Shown: positions 35,424 through 43,993, counted from the first letter of the stretch. The stretch is DNA of 64,000 bases from Cellulomonas wangsupingiae (GCF_024508275.1 NZ_CP101989.1:3348001-3412000); one strand, 5' to 3'. Notes: generated by a model not told the origin, from the letters alone. Numbers and translations: made by a program.

Positions 35424-36527
35424 ATGACCGCCCTGACCATCCGCCCCGCCGACGAGTGCGCCTACGACGTCGTCTCCCTCGGCGAGGTCATGCTGCGCCT
35501 CGACCCGGGCGAGGGCCGCATCCGCACCGCCCGCTCCTTCCGCGCGTGGGAGGGCGGCGGCGAGTACAACGTCGCCCGGGGCCTGCGCCGCGCGTTCGGC
35601 CTGCGCGCGGGGGTCGTGACCGCGCTGGCGGACAACGAGGTCGGCCGGCTCGTCGAGGACTTCATCCTCACCGGCGGCGTCGACACCTCCCTGATCCGGT
35701 GGGTGCCGTACGACGGCATCGGCCGCGGCGTGCGCAACGGGCTGAACTTCACCGAGCGCGGCTTCGGCGTGCGCGGTGCCGTCGGGGTCTCCGACCGGGG
35801 CCTGACGGCGGCGTCGCAGATGAAGCCCGGCGACGTCGACTGGGACCACCTGTTCGGCGACCTCGGGGTGCGCTGGCTGCACACCGGCGGCATCTACGCC
35901 GCGCTCAGCGAGACCACCGCGGAGCTCGTCGTCGAGGCCGTGACCGCCGCCAAGCGCCACGGCACCGTCGTGTCCTACGACCTCAACTACCGGCCGTCGC
36001 TGTGGAAGTCGATCGGCGGGCAGGCCAAGGCGCAGGAGGTCAACAGGCGGATCGCGGAGCACGTCGACGTCATGATCGGCAACGAGGAGGACTTCACGGC
36101 CTCGCTCGGGTTCGAGGTCGAGGGCGTCGACGAGAACATCTCCGCCATCGAGGTCGACGCGTTCGCCGCCATGATCGAGAAGGCCGCCGCGGCGTACCCG
36201 AACTTCCGGGTCATCGGCACGACGCTGCGCACGGTGCACTCGGCGTCCTGCAACGACTGGGGCGCGATCGCCTGGTCGCGCGAGACGGGCGTCGTCGAGG
36301 CGACGTACCGCGAGCGGCTCGAGATCCTCGACCGCGTCGGCGGCGGCGACTCCTTCGCGTCGGGCCTGGTCTTCGGCCTGCTGGACGGGCAGCCGCTGGC
36401 CACCGCCGTCGAGTACGGCGCGGCGCACGGTGCCCTCGCCATGACGACCCCGGGCGACACGACCATGGCGACCAGGGCCGAGGTCCTCAAGCTCGCCGGC
36501 GGCGGCGGCGCGCGGGTGGACCGATGA
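35424..36527 (+). CDS. PfkB-family 2-keto-3-deoxygluconate kinase
   Basis: Ribokinase-like kinase of 367 residues. V-S-L-G-E-V-M-L-R-L-D near residue 17, WEGGGEYNVARGLRRAFG near 42, SYDLNYRPSLW near 190, and D-R-V-G-G-G-D-S-F-A-S-G near 310 with the catalytic Asp. The G-E-Y-N substrate block and the aldolase neighbour favour 2-keto-3-deoxygluconate as substrate. It is somewhat longer than typical KDG kinases (about 310-340), with an insertion around 208-240. It overlaps the following SDR by four bases. Confidence 0.88.
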   Translation: MTALTIRPADECAYDVVSLGEVMLRLDPGEGRIRTARSFRAWEGGGEYNVARGLRRAFGLRAGVVTALADNEVGRLVEDFILTGGVDTSLIRWVPYDGIGRGVRNGLNFTERGFGVRGAVGVSDRGLTAASQMKPGDVDWDHLFGDLGVRWLHTGGIYAALSETTAELVVEAVTAAKRHGTVVSYDLNYRPSLWKSIGGQAKAQEVNRRIAEHVDVMIGNEEDFTASLGFEVEGVDENISAIEVDAFAAMIEKAAAAYPNFRVIGTTLRTVHSASCNDWGAIAWSRETGVVEATYRERLEILDRVGGGDSFASGLVFGLLDGQPLATAVEYGAAHGALAMTTPGDTTMATRAEVLKLAGGGGARVDR

Positions 36528-37282
36528 GCGACGCCACCCCGCTGCTCGGGCGGACGGCGCTGGTCACCGGCGGCGGCACCGGCATCGGGCGCGAGGTCGC
36601 GCTCGCGCTCGGCCGCGCCGGCGCCGACGTCGCCGTCACGTACCGCACGCACGACGCCGCCGAGGTCGTCGCCGAGCTGCGGGCACTGGGCCGCACGGCC
36701 GAGGCGTTCGCGCTCGACGCGACCGACCCGCAGGCCGTCCGCGAGGTCGTCGCGGCGGCCGCGCAGGCGCTCGGTGGGCGCCTCGACGTCCTGGTCAACA
36801 ACGCCGGCGGCCTCGTCGGACGCGTGCCGCTGGCGGAGATGTCCGCGGAGCACTGGCACACCGTGCTCGACGTCAACCTCACGAGCGCCTTTCTCGTCAC
36901 GCAGGCCGTGCTCGAGGTCATGCCCGCCGGGGGCCGCGTCGTGCAGGTGTCGTCGGCGGCCGGGCAGGACGGCGGCGGTGCGGGCGCGAGCGCGTACGCG
37001 GCGGCCAAGGCCGGCATGGACGGGCTCACGCGGGCGCTCGCCAAGGAGCTCGGACCCCGCGGGATCACCGTGAACTCCGTCGCGCCGGGCTTCATCGGCG
37101 ACACCCCCTTCCACGCGCGCTTCACGCCCGAGACCGGGCAGCGGGCCGCCGTCGCCGGGACGCTCGTCGGTCGCGCGGGCACGCCGCAGGACGTCGCCGC
37201 AGCCGTGGTGTACCTCGCGTCCGAGCCGGGCTTCGTCACCGGCGCCGTGCTCGACCTCAACGGCGGCGGCCACCTGCGCTGA
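36524..37282 (+). CDS. SDR-family oxidoreductase (FabG-like)
   Basis: Classical short-chain dehydrogenase of 252 residues: VTGGGTGIGREVALALG near residue 14, L-V-N-N-A-G-G near 90, catalytic Ser in QVSSAAGQDG, Tyr/Lys in AYAAAKAG, then VNSVAPGFIGDTPFHARF near 183. The C-terminus L-D-L-N-G-G-G-H-L-R differs from the KduD copies, so its substrate is probably different. The acidic residue after the first glycine motif is absent, so NADP use is possible. It is the last gene of the operon, with a terminator 15 bases downstream. Confidence 0.87.
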   Translation: MSDATPLLGRTALVTGGGTGIGREVALALGRAGADVAVTYRTHDAAEVVAELRALGRTAEAFALDATDPQAVREVVAAAAQALGGRLDVLVNNAGGLVGRVPLAEMSAEHWHTVLDVNLTSAFLVTQAVLEVMPAGGRVVQVSSAAGQDGGGAGASAYAAAKAGMDGLTRALAKELGPRGITVNSVAPGFIGDTPFHARFTPETGQRAAVAGTLVGRAGTPQDVAAAVVYLASEPGFVTGAVLDLNGGGHLR

Positions 37283-37296
37283 CCACCGCGTACACC

Positions 37297-37332
37297 CGCA
37301 GGCCCGTCCCGGCTCCCCGGGGCGGGCCTGCG
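37297..37332 (+). terminator. hairpin terminator of the eda-kinase-SDR operon
   Basis: Perfect 10-bp arms CGCAGGCCCG/CGGGCCTGCG with partly paired CCGG sequence in the loop, 14 bases after the SDR stop codon. No T-run follows. Confidence 0.7.
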
Positions 37333-37383
37333 TCGCGCACAGGTCCTGCACGCGGAGCCCGCCTGGCCGCACGTCGCGCGCCG

Positions 37384-37389
37384 TACGCT
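37384..37389 (+). promoter_or_regulatory. candidate -10 of the dedA transcript, leaderless type
   Basis: TACGCT lies seven bases before the DedA ATG. The intervening GGGACAC is not a ribosome site. Transcription would begin at or next to the start codon. Confidence 0.45.
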
Positions 37390-37396
37390 GGGACAC

Positions 37397-38254
37397 ATGC
37401 TGACGACGACGGCGCTCGCCGCCGCCCTGACCGACGCCTCGCTCCCGCTCCTGGCGGGCGGGCCGCTGCCCGCGCTCGGGCCGGACTTCCTCGACGCCGA
37501 GAAGCTCATCGAGTCGTTCGGCACCGCCGCGCTCATCGGCATCGTCGCCGTCGTGTTCATCGAGACCGGGCTGCTGTTCCCGTTCCTGCCCGGTGACTCG
37601 CTGCTGTTCACCGCCGGTGCGCTCGTCGCGCAGGACTCGCTGCAGCTCAACATCTGGGTGCTGTGCCTGCTGCTGTTCCTCGCCGCGTTCACGGGTGACC
37701 AGGTGGCGTACGCGATCGGACGCAAGCTCGGCCCCAGGGTCTTCAGCCGGCCGGACTCGCGGTTCTTCAAGCAGAAGTACATCGACCAGACGTACGCGTA
37801 CTTCGACAAGTACGGCGGCCGCACGATCATCGTGGCGCGCTTCGTGCCCTTCGTGCGCACCTACGCGCCGGTCGCGGCCGGCGTCGGCAAGATGAGCTAC
37901 CGGCACTTCGTGTCCTACAACGTCGTCGGCGCGCTGCTGTGGGGCGTCGGGGTGACGCTGCTGGGCTACTGGCTGGGCAACTTCTCCTTCATCAAGAACA
38001 ACATCGAGGCCCTGCTGATCCTCATCGTCGGCGTCTCGGTGCTGCCGGTCGTGTTCGAGCTGTGGAAGGCGCGCCGCAAGGAGGAGACGGGCGAGACCGT
38101 CGAGGGCCGCGACACCGACTTCGACGAGCCGGTCGAGCGCGCGGCCGTCGAGCGCGAGGTCTTCGGGCACGCGGCGACCCCGCCGGTCCCCGGCCAGGCC
38201 GGCACCGAGGTCGTCGACGGCGCCCCCGACGCCGGAGGGCGCGCGGACCGATGA
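37397..38254 (+). CDS. DedA family membrane protein
   Basis: Polytopic membrane protein of 285 residues in the DedA/VTT superfamily, some members of which flip undecaprenyl phosphate or other lipids. F-I-E-T-G-L-L-F-P-F-L-P-G-D-S-L near residue 56-71 is the family signature with the essential acidic residue. GDQVAYAIGRKLGP and R-F-V-P-F-V-R-T-Y-A-P-V-A-A-G near 153 carry the conserved Arg pair. The C-terminal ~60 residues are charged and probably cytoplasmic. It overlaps the HAD gene by four bases, so they form an operon. Confidence 0.92.
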   Translation: MLTTTALAAALTDASLPLLAGGPLPALGPDFLDAEKLIESFGTAALIGIVAVVFIETGLLFPFLPGDSLLFTAGALVAQDSLQLNIWVLCLLLFLAAFTGDQVAYAIGRKLGPRVFSRPDSRFFKQKYIDQTYAYFDKYGGRTIIVARFVPFVRTYAPVAAGVGKMSYRHFVSYNVVGALLWGVGVTLLGYWLGNFSFIKNNIEALLILIVGVSVLPVVFELWKARRKEETGETVEGRDTDFDEPVERAAVEREVFGHAATPPVPGQAGTEVVDGAPDAGGRADR

Positions 38255-39024
38255 CGCACGAGATCCGGTCGTGGCTCTGCGACATGGACGGCGTCCTCGT
38301 GCACGAGGGCACCGCCCTGCCCGGGGCGCCGGAGTTCGTCGACGCGCTGAAGGCCGCCGGCCGGCCGTTCCTCATCCTGACGAACAACTCCATCTTCACG
38401 CCGCGGGACCTGCGCGCCCGGCTGTCCGCCACGGGGCTCGACGTCCCGGAGGACGCGATCTGGACGTCGGCCCTGGCCACCGCGCAGTTCCTCCACGCGC
38501 AGATGCCCGACGGGTCCGCGTACGTCATCGGCGAGGCGGGCCTGACCACGGCGCTGTACGAGGCGGGCTACACGCTGACCGCCGCGCGGCCCGACTTCGT
38601 GGTCCTGGGCGAGACCCGCACGTACTCCTTCGAGGCGATCACCCAGGCCGTGCGCCTCATCCAGGCCGGCGCCCGGTTCATCGCGACGAACCCCGACGTC
38701 ACCGGGCCCAGCGCCGAGGGCGACCTGCCCGCGACGGGTGCCGTGGCCGCGATGATCTCCGCCGCGACGGGGCGCAAGCCGTACTTCGTGGGGAAGCCCA
38801 ACCCCGGCATGATCCGCTCCGCGCTCAACCGGATCGACGCGCACTCCGAGACGACCGTGATGGTCGGCGACCGCATGGACACCGACGTCGTCGCCGGCAT
38901 CGAGGCGGGCCTGCGCACCTACCTGGTGCTCACGGGCTCGACGCGCGCGCACGACGTCGAGCGCTTCCCGTTCCGCCCCACCGCGGTGCTCGACTCGGTG
39001 CGCGACCTGATCGAGCTCGTCTGA
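38251..39024 (+). CDS. HAD-superfamily IIA hydrolase (NagD-like)
   Basis: Predicted phosphatase of 257 residues. Motif I is WLCDMDGVLVHEG at 8-20, with the nucleophile Asp and acid/base Asp. Motif II is ILTNNS near 43, followed by the type-IIA cap domain. The K-P-N-P-G-M-I motif III region is near 185, and motif IV is VMVGDRMDTDV near 205. Relatives dephosphorylate nucleotides, sugar phosphates or damaged metabolites; the substrate is unknown. Translation is coupled to the upstream DedA gene. Confidence 0.9.
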   Translation: MTHEIRSWLCDMDGVLVHEGTALPGAPEFVDALKAAGRPFLILTNNSIFTPRDLRARLSATGLDVPEDAIWTSALATAQFLHAQMPDGSAYVIGEAGLTTALYEAGYTLTAARPDFVVLGETRTYSFEAITQAVRLIQAGARFIATNPDVTGPSAEGDLPATGAVAAMISAATGRKPYFVGKPNPGMIRSALNRIDAHSETTVMVGDRMDTDVVAGIEAGLRTYLVLTGSTRAHDVERFPFRPTAVLDSVRDLIELV

Positions 39025-39107
39025 CCCGTGGCGCGTCGCCGCCGCCCAGCGGTCCGGCGGGGCCGTTCGTCCCCCCTGCGGCACCGCCGGCCAGCGCATG
39101 CTGGGGT

Positions 39108-40133
39108 ATGCGCAACCTCGAGCTCGCCCAGCTGCTGCGCACCGCCAACCCCTGGTGGTCGCGCCGCCGCCGCGCCTCGTGGGTGCTCGACGACGCCGAG
39201 CTGACGGCCCGCGCACGCCACGAGTGGGCGCCCGCGACGGCGACCGCCCGCGGCGCCCTGGCCGACCTCGCCCGTCAGCCGCGCCCGCGGACGGTGACGC
39301 TCGTGGTCGGGCCCCGTGGCGTCGGCAAGACGACGGCCGTCAAGGACGTCGTCGCGCACCTGGTGGCCGACCCCGCGGTCGACCCGCGACGGGTCGTCCT
39401 GGTGCCGGCGCAGCGCGTCGACGCCGCGGGCACCACGCACACGCTCGCGCCACCGGACCTCGCGACGGTGGTGCGCACCCCCACCCGGACCGGCGCCCCC
39501 GCGTCCGACGAGCCGCGGGTGCTCGTCGTCGACGAGGTCGGGACCGTCGACGGGTGGCCCGGCGTCCTGGCCGACGCGTGCCGCCGCGGCGACCAGGTCG
39601 TCGCCACGACCTCCGTGCTCGAACCGGCCGACCTGCAGGCCCTCGAGGCGCTGGCCCCCGCGGGCAGCGTGTCCGTGCGCCGCCTGCACCCGTCCAGCAT
39701 GTCCGAGGTGCTGCTGGCGCTGCCCGCGGGCGGGACGCAGGACGTGCGGGCCGCCTACCTGCACCACGGGGGTCTGCCCCGCGCGCTCGCGGAGCACCGT
39801 GACCTGGGCGACGTGGGCGAGGAGTTCGTGGCGTGGCTGGCCGCAGGGCTCCACGTCGACGTCTGCCGCGGCGCGGACGGCTGCCCGCTCGACGTGCTGC
39901 TCGCCGCGGTGTGCGCCACCACGGACCGGTTCGTCGAGCCCGAGCCGCTGGCCCGCACCCTCGGGCTGACGACGGCCGAGGTGGGACGCCTGCTGACCCG
40001 TCTGGAGGACGCCCACGTCCTCGACCCCCGGCGCGGGCTCGTGGACCCGCTGCTGCACCGGCTGGCGTCCCTCATCGCGCCGGGACGTCACGCCTCCCCG
40101 TCGGTCGAGCACATCGCGGCCTTCTCGCACTGA
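39108..40133 (+). CDS. P-loop ATPase of the AAA_14-like group
   Basis: Predicted ATPase of 341 residues, cytoplasmic. Walker A is VVGPRGVGKTTAV near residue 67-79, and Walker B VLVVDEVGTVDG near 139. A C-terminal winged-helix-like part (about 250-330) includes LARTLGLTTAEVGRLLTRLE. The overall plan resembles AAA_14/archaeal-type ATPases of unclear role. The ATG at 39108 is chosen because the Arg/Trp-rich start and domain follow; a CATGCT hexamer six bases upstream suggests another leaderless transcript. No functional partner is adjacent. Confidence 0.75.
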   Translation: MRNLELAQLLRTANPWWSRRRRASWVLDDAELTARARHEWAPATATARGALADLARQPRPRTVTLVVGPRGVGKTTAVKDVVAHLVADPAVDPRRVVLVPAQRVDAAGTTHTLAPPDLATVVRTPTRTGAPASDEPRVLVVDEVGTVDGWPGVLADACRRGDQVVATTSVLEPADLQALEALAPAGSVSVRRLHPSSMSEVLLALPAGGTQDVRAAYLHHGGLPRALAEHRDLGDVGEEFVAWLAAGLHVDVCRGADGCPLDVLLAAVCATTDRFVEPEPLARTLGLTTAEVGRLLTRLEDAHVLDPRRGLVDPLLHRLASLIAPGRHASPSVEHIAAFSH

Positions 40134-40147
40134 CGTCCCGCGCACGC

Positions 40148-40182
40148 CGACGCCCGGCCTCCTGTGAGGAGGCCGGGCGTCG
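40148..40182. terminator. strong bidirectional terminator
   Basis: Perfect 16-bp stem with a 3-base GTG loop. The left arm is CGACGCCCGGCCTCCT and the right arm is its exact reverse complement. It lies between the convergent ATPase and LemA genes. Confidence 0.75.
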
Positions 40183-40193
40183 GGGGTGGCGCG

Positions 40194-40763
40194 TCAGAAG
40201 CTGACGGAGGGCGCCTGGCGCACCTGCGGGTCGTCGACCTCGAAGTACTCGGCGCGGGTGAAGCCGAACATCTTGGCGATGACGTTGGCCGGGAACGTCT
40301 CGACCTTGGTGTTGAGCTCGCGCACGTTGGCGTTGTAGAACCGGCGGCCCGCGGCGACGCGGTCCTCGGTGTTCGCCAGCTCGGCCTGCAGCTGCTGGAA
40401 GTTCTCGCTGGCACGCAGCACCGGGTAGTTCTCCGCGACGGCGAGCAGCCGGCCGAGGGCCGCGTTGAGCGCGTTCTCCTGCGCCGCCTGCTCCGCCGGG
40501 CCCGCGCCCGGTCCGGCTGCCGCGGCACGCGCGCGTGTGACCTCGTCGAACACGCCGCGCTCGTGGGCGGCGTAGCCCTTGACGGTCTCGACGAGGTTGG
40601 GGATCAGGTCGTGCCGGCGGTGCAGCTCGACGTCGATCTGCCGCCACGACTCCTGCACGAGGTTCCGCAGCCGGACGAACCCGTTGTACTGGGAGACCGC
40701 CCACAGCAGGACGATGACGACGACGGCGATCACGACGACGAGGGCGATGGTGCCACCGGTCAC
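40194..40763 (-). CDS. lemA: LemA family protein
   Basis: Membrane-anchored coiled-coil protein of 189 residues. One N-terminal helix (about 5-25) is followed by YNGFVRLRNLVQESWRQIDV, the LemA core R-R-H-D-L-I-P-N-L-V-E-T-V-K-G-Y near 50-65, and F-P-A-N-V-I-A-K-M-F-G-F near 160. Function is unknown; relatives often accompany membrane proteases or secretion stress genes. The GTG at 40763 is preceded by AAGGAG and overlaps the upstream membrane-protein stop by four bases. Confidence 0.93.
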   Translation of the reverse strand: MTGGTIALVVVIAVVVIVLLWAVSQYNGFVRLRNLVQESWRQIDVELHRRHDLIPNLVETVKGYAAHERGVFDEVTRARAAAAGPGAGPAEQAAQENALNAALGRLLAVAENYPVLRASENFQQLQAELANTEDRVAAGRRFYNANVRELNTKVETFPANVIAKMFGFTRAEYFEVDDPQVRQAPSVSF

Positions 40764-41563
40764 GAGGACTCCTTGGATTCGGGGTGTGCAGCGATCGTAG
40801 TCGCCGGGTCGTGGCCGTGGTCCTGCCACACGTGCCGCGGGACGCCCCGCACGATCCCCGCCAGGACACCGAGCCGCGGCGCGATGCGCGCCGCGTCGGT
40901 GGCGCCCCCCTCCCACGAGAGGAGCCAGGTGCCCTCGATGCGCCACGACAGCCCGAGCGCGTCGGGCCGCAGCAGCCGCTCCAGGGTGCGCGGGTGCAGG
41001 ATCGCGTGGGCGGTGCGCGCGTCGGGGGCGTCCACGCGGTACGCGGCGTTGAACGCGGCGGACTCGAGCTGCAGGTCGCGCGCCCCGAACGCCTTGGCGA
41101 GCCGGGCGCCGACGCCCTCGGGGGTGACCTCGAGGACGGGCAGGTACGCGGGCAGCGCGACGCCGACGACGTGCACCTCGTGCTCGCGCCGCTCGTCACC
41201 GCTGCCGGTCGTCCACCCGTAGGTGAACGACACGGCCCGCATCCCTTCGTACGTGCCCGTGAGCACGTCCTCGACGGTGCGGCTCCGGCCCTGCGCGAAC
41301 GGGGGACGGCTGTGCACGGTCGCCAGCCCGAGCCCGGGGTCGCGTCGCGAGTACGTCCAGCCCGTCTGCTGCGCCCACGCCACGAGCTGCTGGCGGCGTC
41401 GCTCGGCCAGCCACCGCCCCGCCACGCCCGCGACCACGACGACCACGGCACCCACCGCGAACACGCCGATGCCCGGGTGGTCCGTCCCGAGCCACGACAT
41501 CGCCAGCCGGAACCCGACCAGCGCCGCGACGACGACGACGCCGTACCTCAGCGCGCGGTGCAC
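40760..41563 (-). CDS. membrane protein of unknown function coupled to LemA
   Basis: Protein of 267 residues with two N-terminal membrane helices, about 4-24 and 33-52, and a cytoplasmic C-terminal domain of about 215 residues rich in Trp and Tyr. I recognise no family with confidence; the layout resembles DUF3137-like LemA partners. The start MHRALRY follows from the first helix. Four-base overlap with lemA indicates a coupled pair. Confidence 0.7.
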   Translation of the reverse strand: MHRALRYGVVVVAALVGFRLAMSWLGTDHPGIGVFAVGAVVVVVAGVAGRWLAERRRQQLVAWAQQTGWTYSRRDPGLGLATVHSRPPFAQGRSRTVEDVLTGTYEGMRAVSFTYGWTTGSGDERREHEVHVVGVALPAYLPVLEVTPEGVGARLAKAFGARDLQLESAAFNAAYRVDAPDARTAHAILHPRTLERLLRPDALGLSWRIEGTWLLSWEGGATDAARIAPRLGVLAGIVRGVPRHVWQDHGHDPATTIAAHPESKESS

Positions 41564-41574
41564 GCCTCCGCCGC

Positions 41575-42150
41575 TCAGGCCAGGCCGAGGTCGGCCAGGT
41601 CGAACAGGTGGTGGTACGGCACCCCGAGGGCCTCGATGACCTCGCGGGCGCCGGTGCCGCGGTCGACGATGGTCGCGACGCCCACGACCTCGCCACCGGC
41701 CTCCCGCACCGCCTGCACCGCCGTGACGGGCGAGCCGCCGGTGGTCGACGTGTCCTCGACGACGACGACACGCCGTCCGGCGACGTCGGGGCCCTCGATG
41801 CGGCGCTGCATGCCGTGCGCCTTGGCCTCCTTGCGCACGACGAACGCGTCGAGGTCCTGCCCGCGCGACGCCGCCGCGTGCAGCAGCGCGGTCGCGACGG
41901 GGTCGGCACCGAGCGTCAGGCCGCCGACCGCGTCGATCTCCGCCGTGCCGAGCCCGACCTCCTCCAGCAGGTCGAGCAGGAGGTGGCCGATGAGCGGCGC
42001 GGCGCGGTGGTGCAGCGTCACACGCCGCAGGTCGACGTAGTAGTCGGCCTCCTTGCCGGACGAGAGCGTGACCCTGCCGTGCACGACGGCGAGGTCACGG
42101 ACGAGGGCGATGAGCTGGTCACGCGGCGTTGCGCCGGGGGCGTCGGTCAC
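41575..42150 (-). CDS. pyrE: orotate phosphoribosyltransferase
   Basis: Converts orotate and PRPP to OMP in pyrimidine synthesis. The 191-residue protein has LSSGKEADYYVDLRR at 29-43, G-A-D-P-V-A-T near 81, RKEAKAHG near 107 with catalytic Lys, and the PRPP loop VVVVEDTSTTGGS at 128-140. No other pyr genes are nearby, a common arrangement for actinobacterial pyrE. Confidence 0.96.
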   Translation of the reverse strand: MTDAPGATPRDQLIALVRDLAVVHGRVTLSSGKEADYYVDLRRVTLHHRAAPLIGHLLLDLLEEVGLGTAEIDAVGGLTLGADPVATALLHAAASRGQDLDAFVVRKEAKAHGMQRRIEGPDVAGRRVVVVEDTSTTGGSPVTAVQAVREAGGEVVGVATIVDRGTGAREVIEALGVPYHHLFDLADLGLA

Positions 42151-42184
42151 GGCCCCGAGGTTACCGGCCGGCGCACCGGCCCGG

Positions 42185-42982
42185 TCAGGAGGCGCCGGTC
42201 CGTCCCTCGTCCGCCTCGTCCTTCAGCGCGCGGCGGTACCCGCCGTACGCCCGCACCGCGGAGCGCGGCGCGAGGCGCAGCAGCGCCGAGGCGGCCTTGT
42301 ACCGCAGGCTCGGCGTCGAGATGACGACACCGCGGCGCACGTCCGCGAGCGCCGCCGCGACGACGTCCTCGGCGTCGAGCCAGCCCAGCTCCGGGTAGTG
42401 GCGCGTGTCGATGCGGCCGCGCTCGTGGAACTCGGTGCGGGTGAACCCGGGGCACACGACCGTCGCCGTCACGCCGGTGCCCTTGAGCTCGACCGCGAGC
42501 GCCTCGGTGAAGACCCGCACCCACGCCTTGTGCGCCGAGTACGTGCCGGTCGCGATGAGCCCGGCGACCGAGCCGACGTTGAGGATCGCACCGCGACCGC
42601 GGGCGACCATCGCGCCCGCCGCGGCGTGCGACAGGACCATGGGGGTGCGGACCATGAGGTCGAGCGCGCGCTCCTCGGCGGCCAGGTCGCCGTCGACGAA
42701 CCGCTGGTTGAGGCCGAGGCCGGCGTTGTTGACCAGCAGACCGACCGGGCGCTCGTCGGCACGCAACCGCGCGGCCACGCGCTCGACGTCGGACGTGTCG
42801 GTCAGGTCCGCGGCCAGCACCTCGGCGTGGATGCCGGCGGCCGCCTCCAGCTGGCCCGCGAGGCGCGTCAGGCGCTGCTCGTCGCGTGCGACCAGGACGA
42901 CGTCGTGCCGCGCCGTGGCGAGCTGCCAGGCGAACTCCAGACCGAGTCCGGCGCTCGCGCCGGTGACGAGTGCTGTTCCCAT
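42185..42982 (-). CDS. SDR-family oxidoreductase
   Basis: Short-chain dehydrogenase of 265 residues. VTGASAGLGLEFAWQLA near residue 6 precedes the Arg (VARDEQR) that favours NADP. LLVNNAGLG near 81, catalytic Ser in NVGSVAGLIA, Tyr/Lys in TYSAHKAW and VCPGFTRTEF near 180. Its closest overall pattern is the DltE/YqjQ-like SDR group. The substrate is unknown. It is divergent from another SDR across 134 bp. Confidence 0.85.
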   Translation of the reverse strand: MGTALVTGASAGLGLEFAWQLATARHDVVLVARDEQRLTRLAGQLEAAAGIHAEVLAADLTDTSDVERVAARLRADERPVGLLVNNAGLGLNQRFVDGDLAAEERALDLMVRTPMVLSHAAAGAMVARGRGAILNVGSVAGLIATGTYSAHKAWVRVFTEALAVELKGTGVTATVVCPGFTRTEFHERGRIDTRHYPELGWLDAEDVVAAALADVRRGVVISTPSLRYKAASALLRLAPRSAVRAYGGYRRALKDEADEGRTGAS

Positions 42983-43079
42983 GGCCGCCACCCTACGTAG
43001 CGGGCGGCCGTCGCGTCGCGTCGTCGGCCCTCGGGACTCACCCGGTTGCGCAGCGGGTGCCCCCGCGCGGGCCCGCCCG

Positions 43080-43085
43080 TACCGT
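43080..43085 (+). promoter_or_regulatory. candidate -10 of the plus-strand SDR gene
   Basis: TACCGT, 31 bases before the SDR ATG, with a GGAGG ribosome site closer to the start. It is a TANNNT form like others in the window. Confidence 0.4.
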
Positions 43086-43116
43086 GGGCAGACCGACCCC
43101 GACACGGAGGTGGCCC

Positions 43117-43932
43117 ATGGACTCGACCCTCGTGCCCGCACCGCTCGCACTCGTGACGGGAGCGTCCAGCGGTATCGGCCTGGAGATCGCGACGCGGCTC
43201 GCGGAGCTCGGCCACGACCTGGTCGTCACGGCGGAGGACGAGCAGCTGAGCCTCGTCGCCGACGGCCTGACGCAGCACGGTCGCGCGGTGCGCGCGGTGC
43301 GTGCGGACCTCACGCAGGCGGCAGGCGTCGACGCGCTCGTCACCGACGTCGTGGGCACCGGCCGGCCGCTGGACGTGCTCGTGCTCAACGCGGGGCGGGG
43401 CGCCGGCGGCGCGTTCCTCGACGTGCCGCTGGAGGACGACCTCGCGACGATCGCGCTCGACGTCGTCGCGCCGGTGCGCCTCGCCAAGGCGCTGGTCCCG
43501 GCGATGGTCGCGCGCGGGGCCGGGCGCGTGCTGATCACGTCGTCCGTGGGCGCGCTCATGCCCGGGCCGTACTACGCGACGTACGCCGCGTCCAAGGCGT
43601 TCGACCTGTCGTTCGCGCAGGCGCTGCGCTACGAGCTGCGGGACACGGGCGTCACCGTGACCGCCCTGCTGCCCGGGCCCACGGACACGGACTTCTTCGA
43701 GCGGGCCGGCATGGAGGACACCCGCGTGGCGCACGGCGGCAAGGACGACCCCGCGGACGTCGCCCGTCAGGCCGTCGAGGGCCTGCTCGCCGGTGACGAG
43801 AAGGTCGTCGTGCGCTCGCTGCGCGCCCGTGGGCAGGCGGCCGCCGGCGCGCTCCTGAGCGACGGCGCCGGGGCGGCCGTGCAGGCGCGGTTCGTCGAGC
43901 CGCTGGAGCGGGGCCCCGCCCCGGAGCGCTGA
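43117..43932 (+). CDS. SDR-family oxidoreductase
   Basis: Short-chain dehydrogenase of 271 residues. VTGASSGIGLEIATRLAELG near residue 14, D-V-L-V-L-N-A-G-R-G near 87, catalytic Ser in LITSSVGAL, Tyr/Lys in YATYAASKAF, and LLPGPTDTDFF near 185. It belongs to the same broad group as the divergent SDR but is not a recent copy. Its function is unknown. The ATG has a GGAGG site; the candidate promoter is at 43080. Confidence 0.85.
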   Translation: MDSTLVPAPLALVTGASSGIGLEIATRLAELGHDLVVTAEDEQLSLVADGLTQHGRAVRAVRADLTQAAGVDALVTDVVGTGRPLDVLVLNAGRGAGGAFLDVPLEDDLATIALDVVAPVRLAKALVPAMVARGAGRVLITSSVGALMPGPYYATYAASKAFDLSFAQALRYELRDTGVTVTALLPGPTDTDFFERAGMEDTRVAHGGKDDPADVARQAVEGLLAGDEKVVVRSLRARGQAAAGALLSDGAGAAVQARFVEPLERGPAPER

Positions 43933-43981
43933 GCGGACCATCCGTCCACAGCCCCGCCCGCGAGGTGACGCCGGCGGCTCG

Positions 43982-43987
43982 TAGGGT
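43982..43987 (+). promoter_or_regulatory. candidate -10 for leaderless recQ transcript
   Basis: TAGGGT lies six bases before the GTG at 43994. The intervening AGGCGC is too close for a ribosome site. Confidence 0.45.
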
Positions 43988-43993
43988 AGGCGC

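Noticed and set aside
42185..43932. The two divergent SDR genes as a recent tandem duplication
   Set aside because: Their cofactor motifs and active-site blocks differ too much (NVGSVAG versus ITSSVGA, NNAG versus LNAG), so they are distinct subfamilies.
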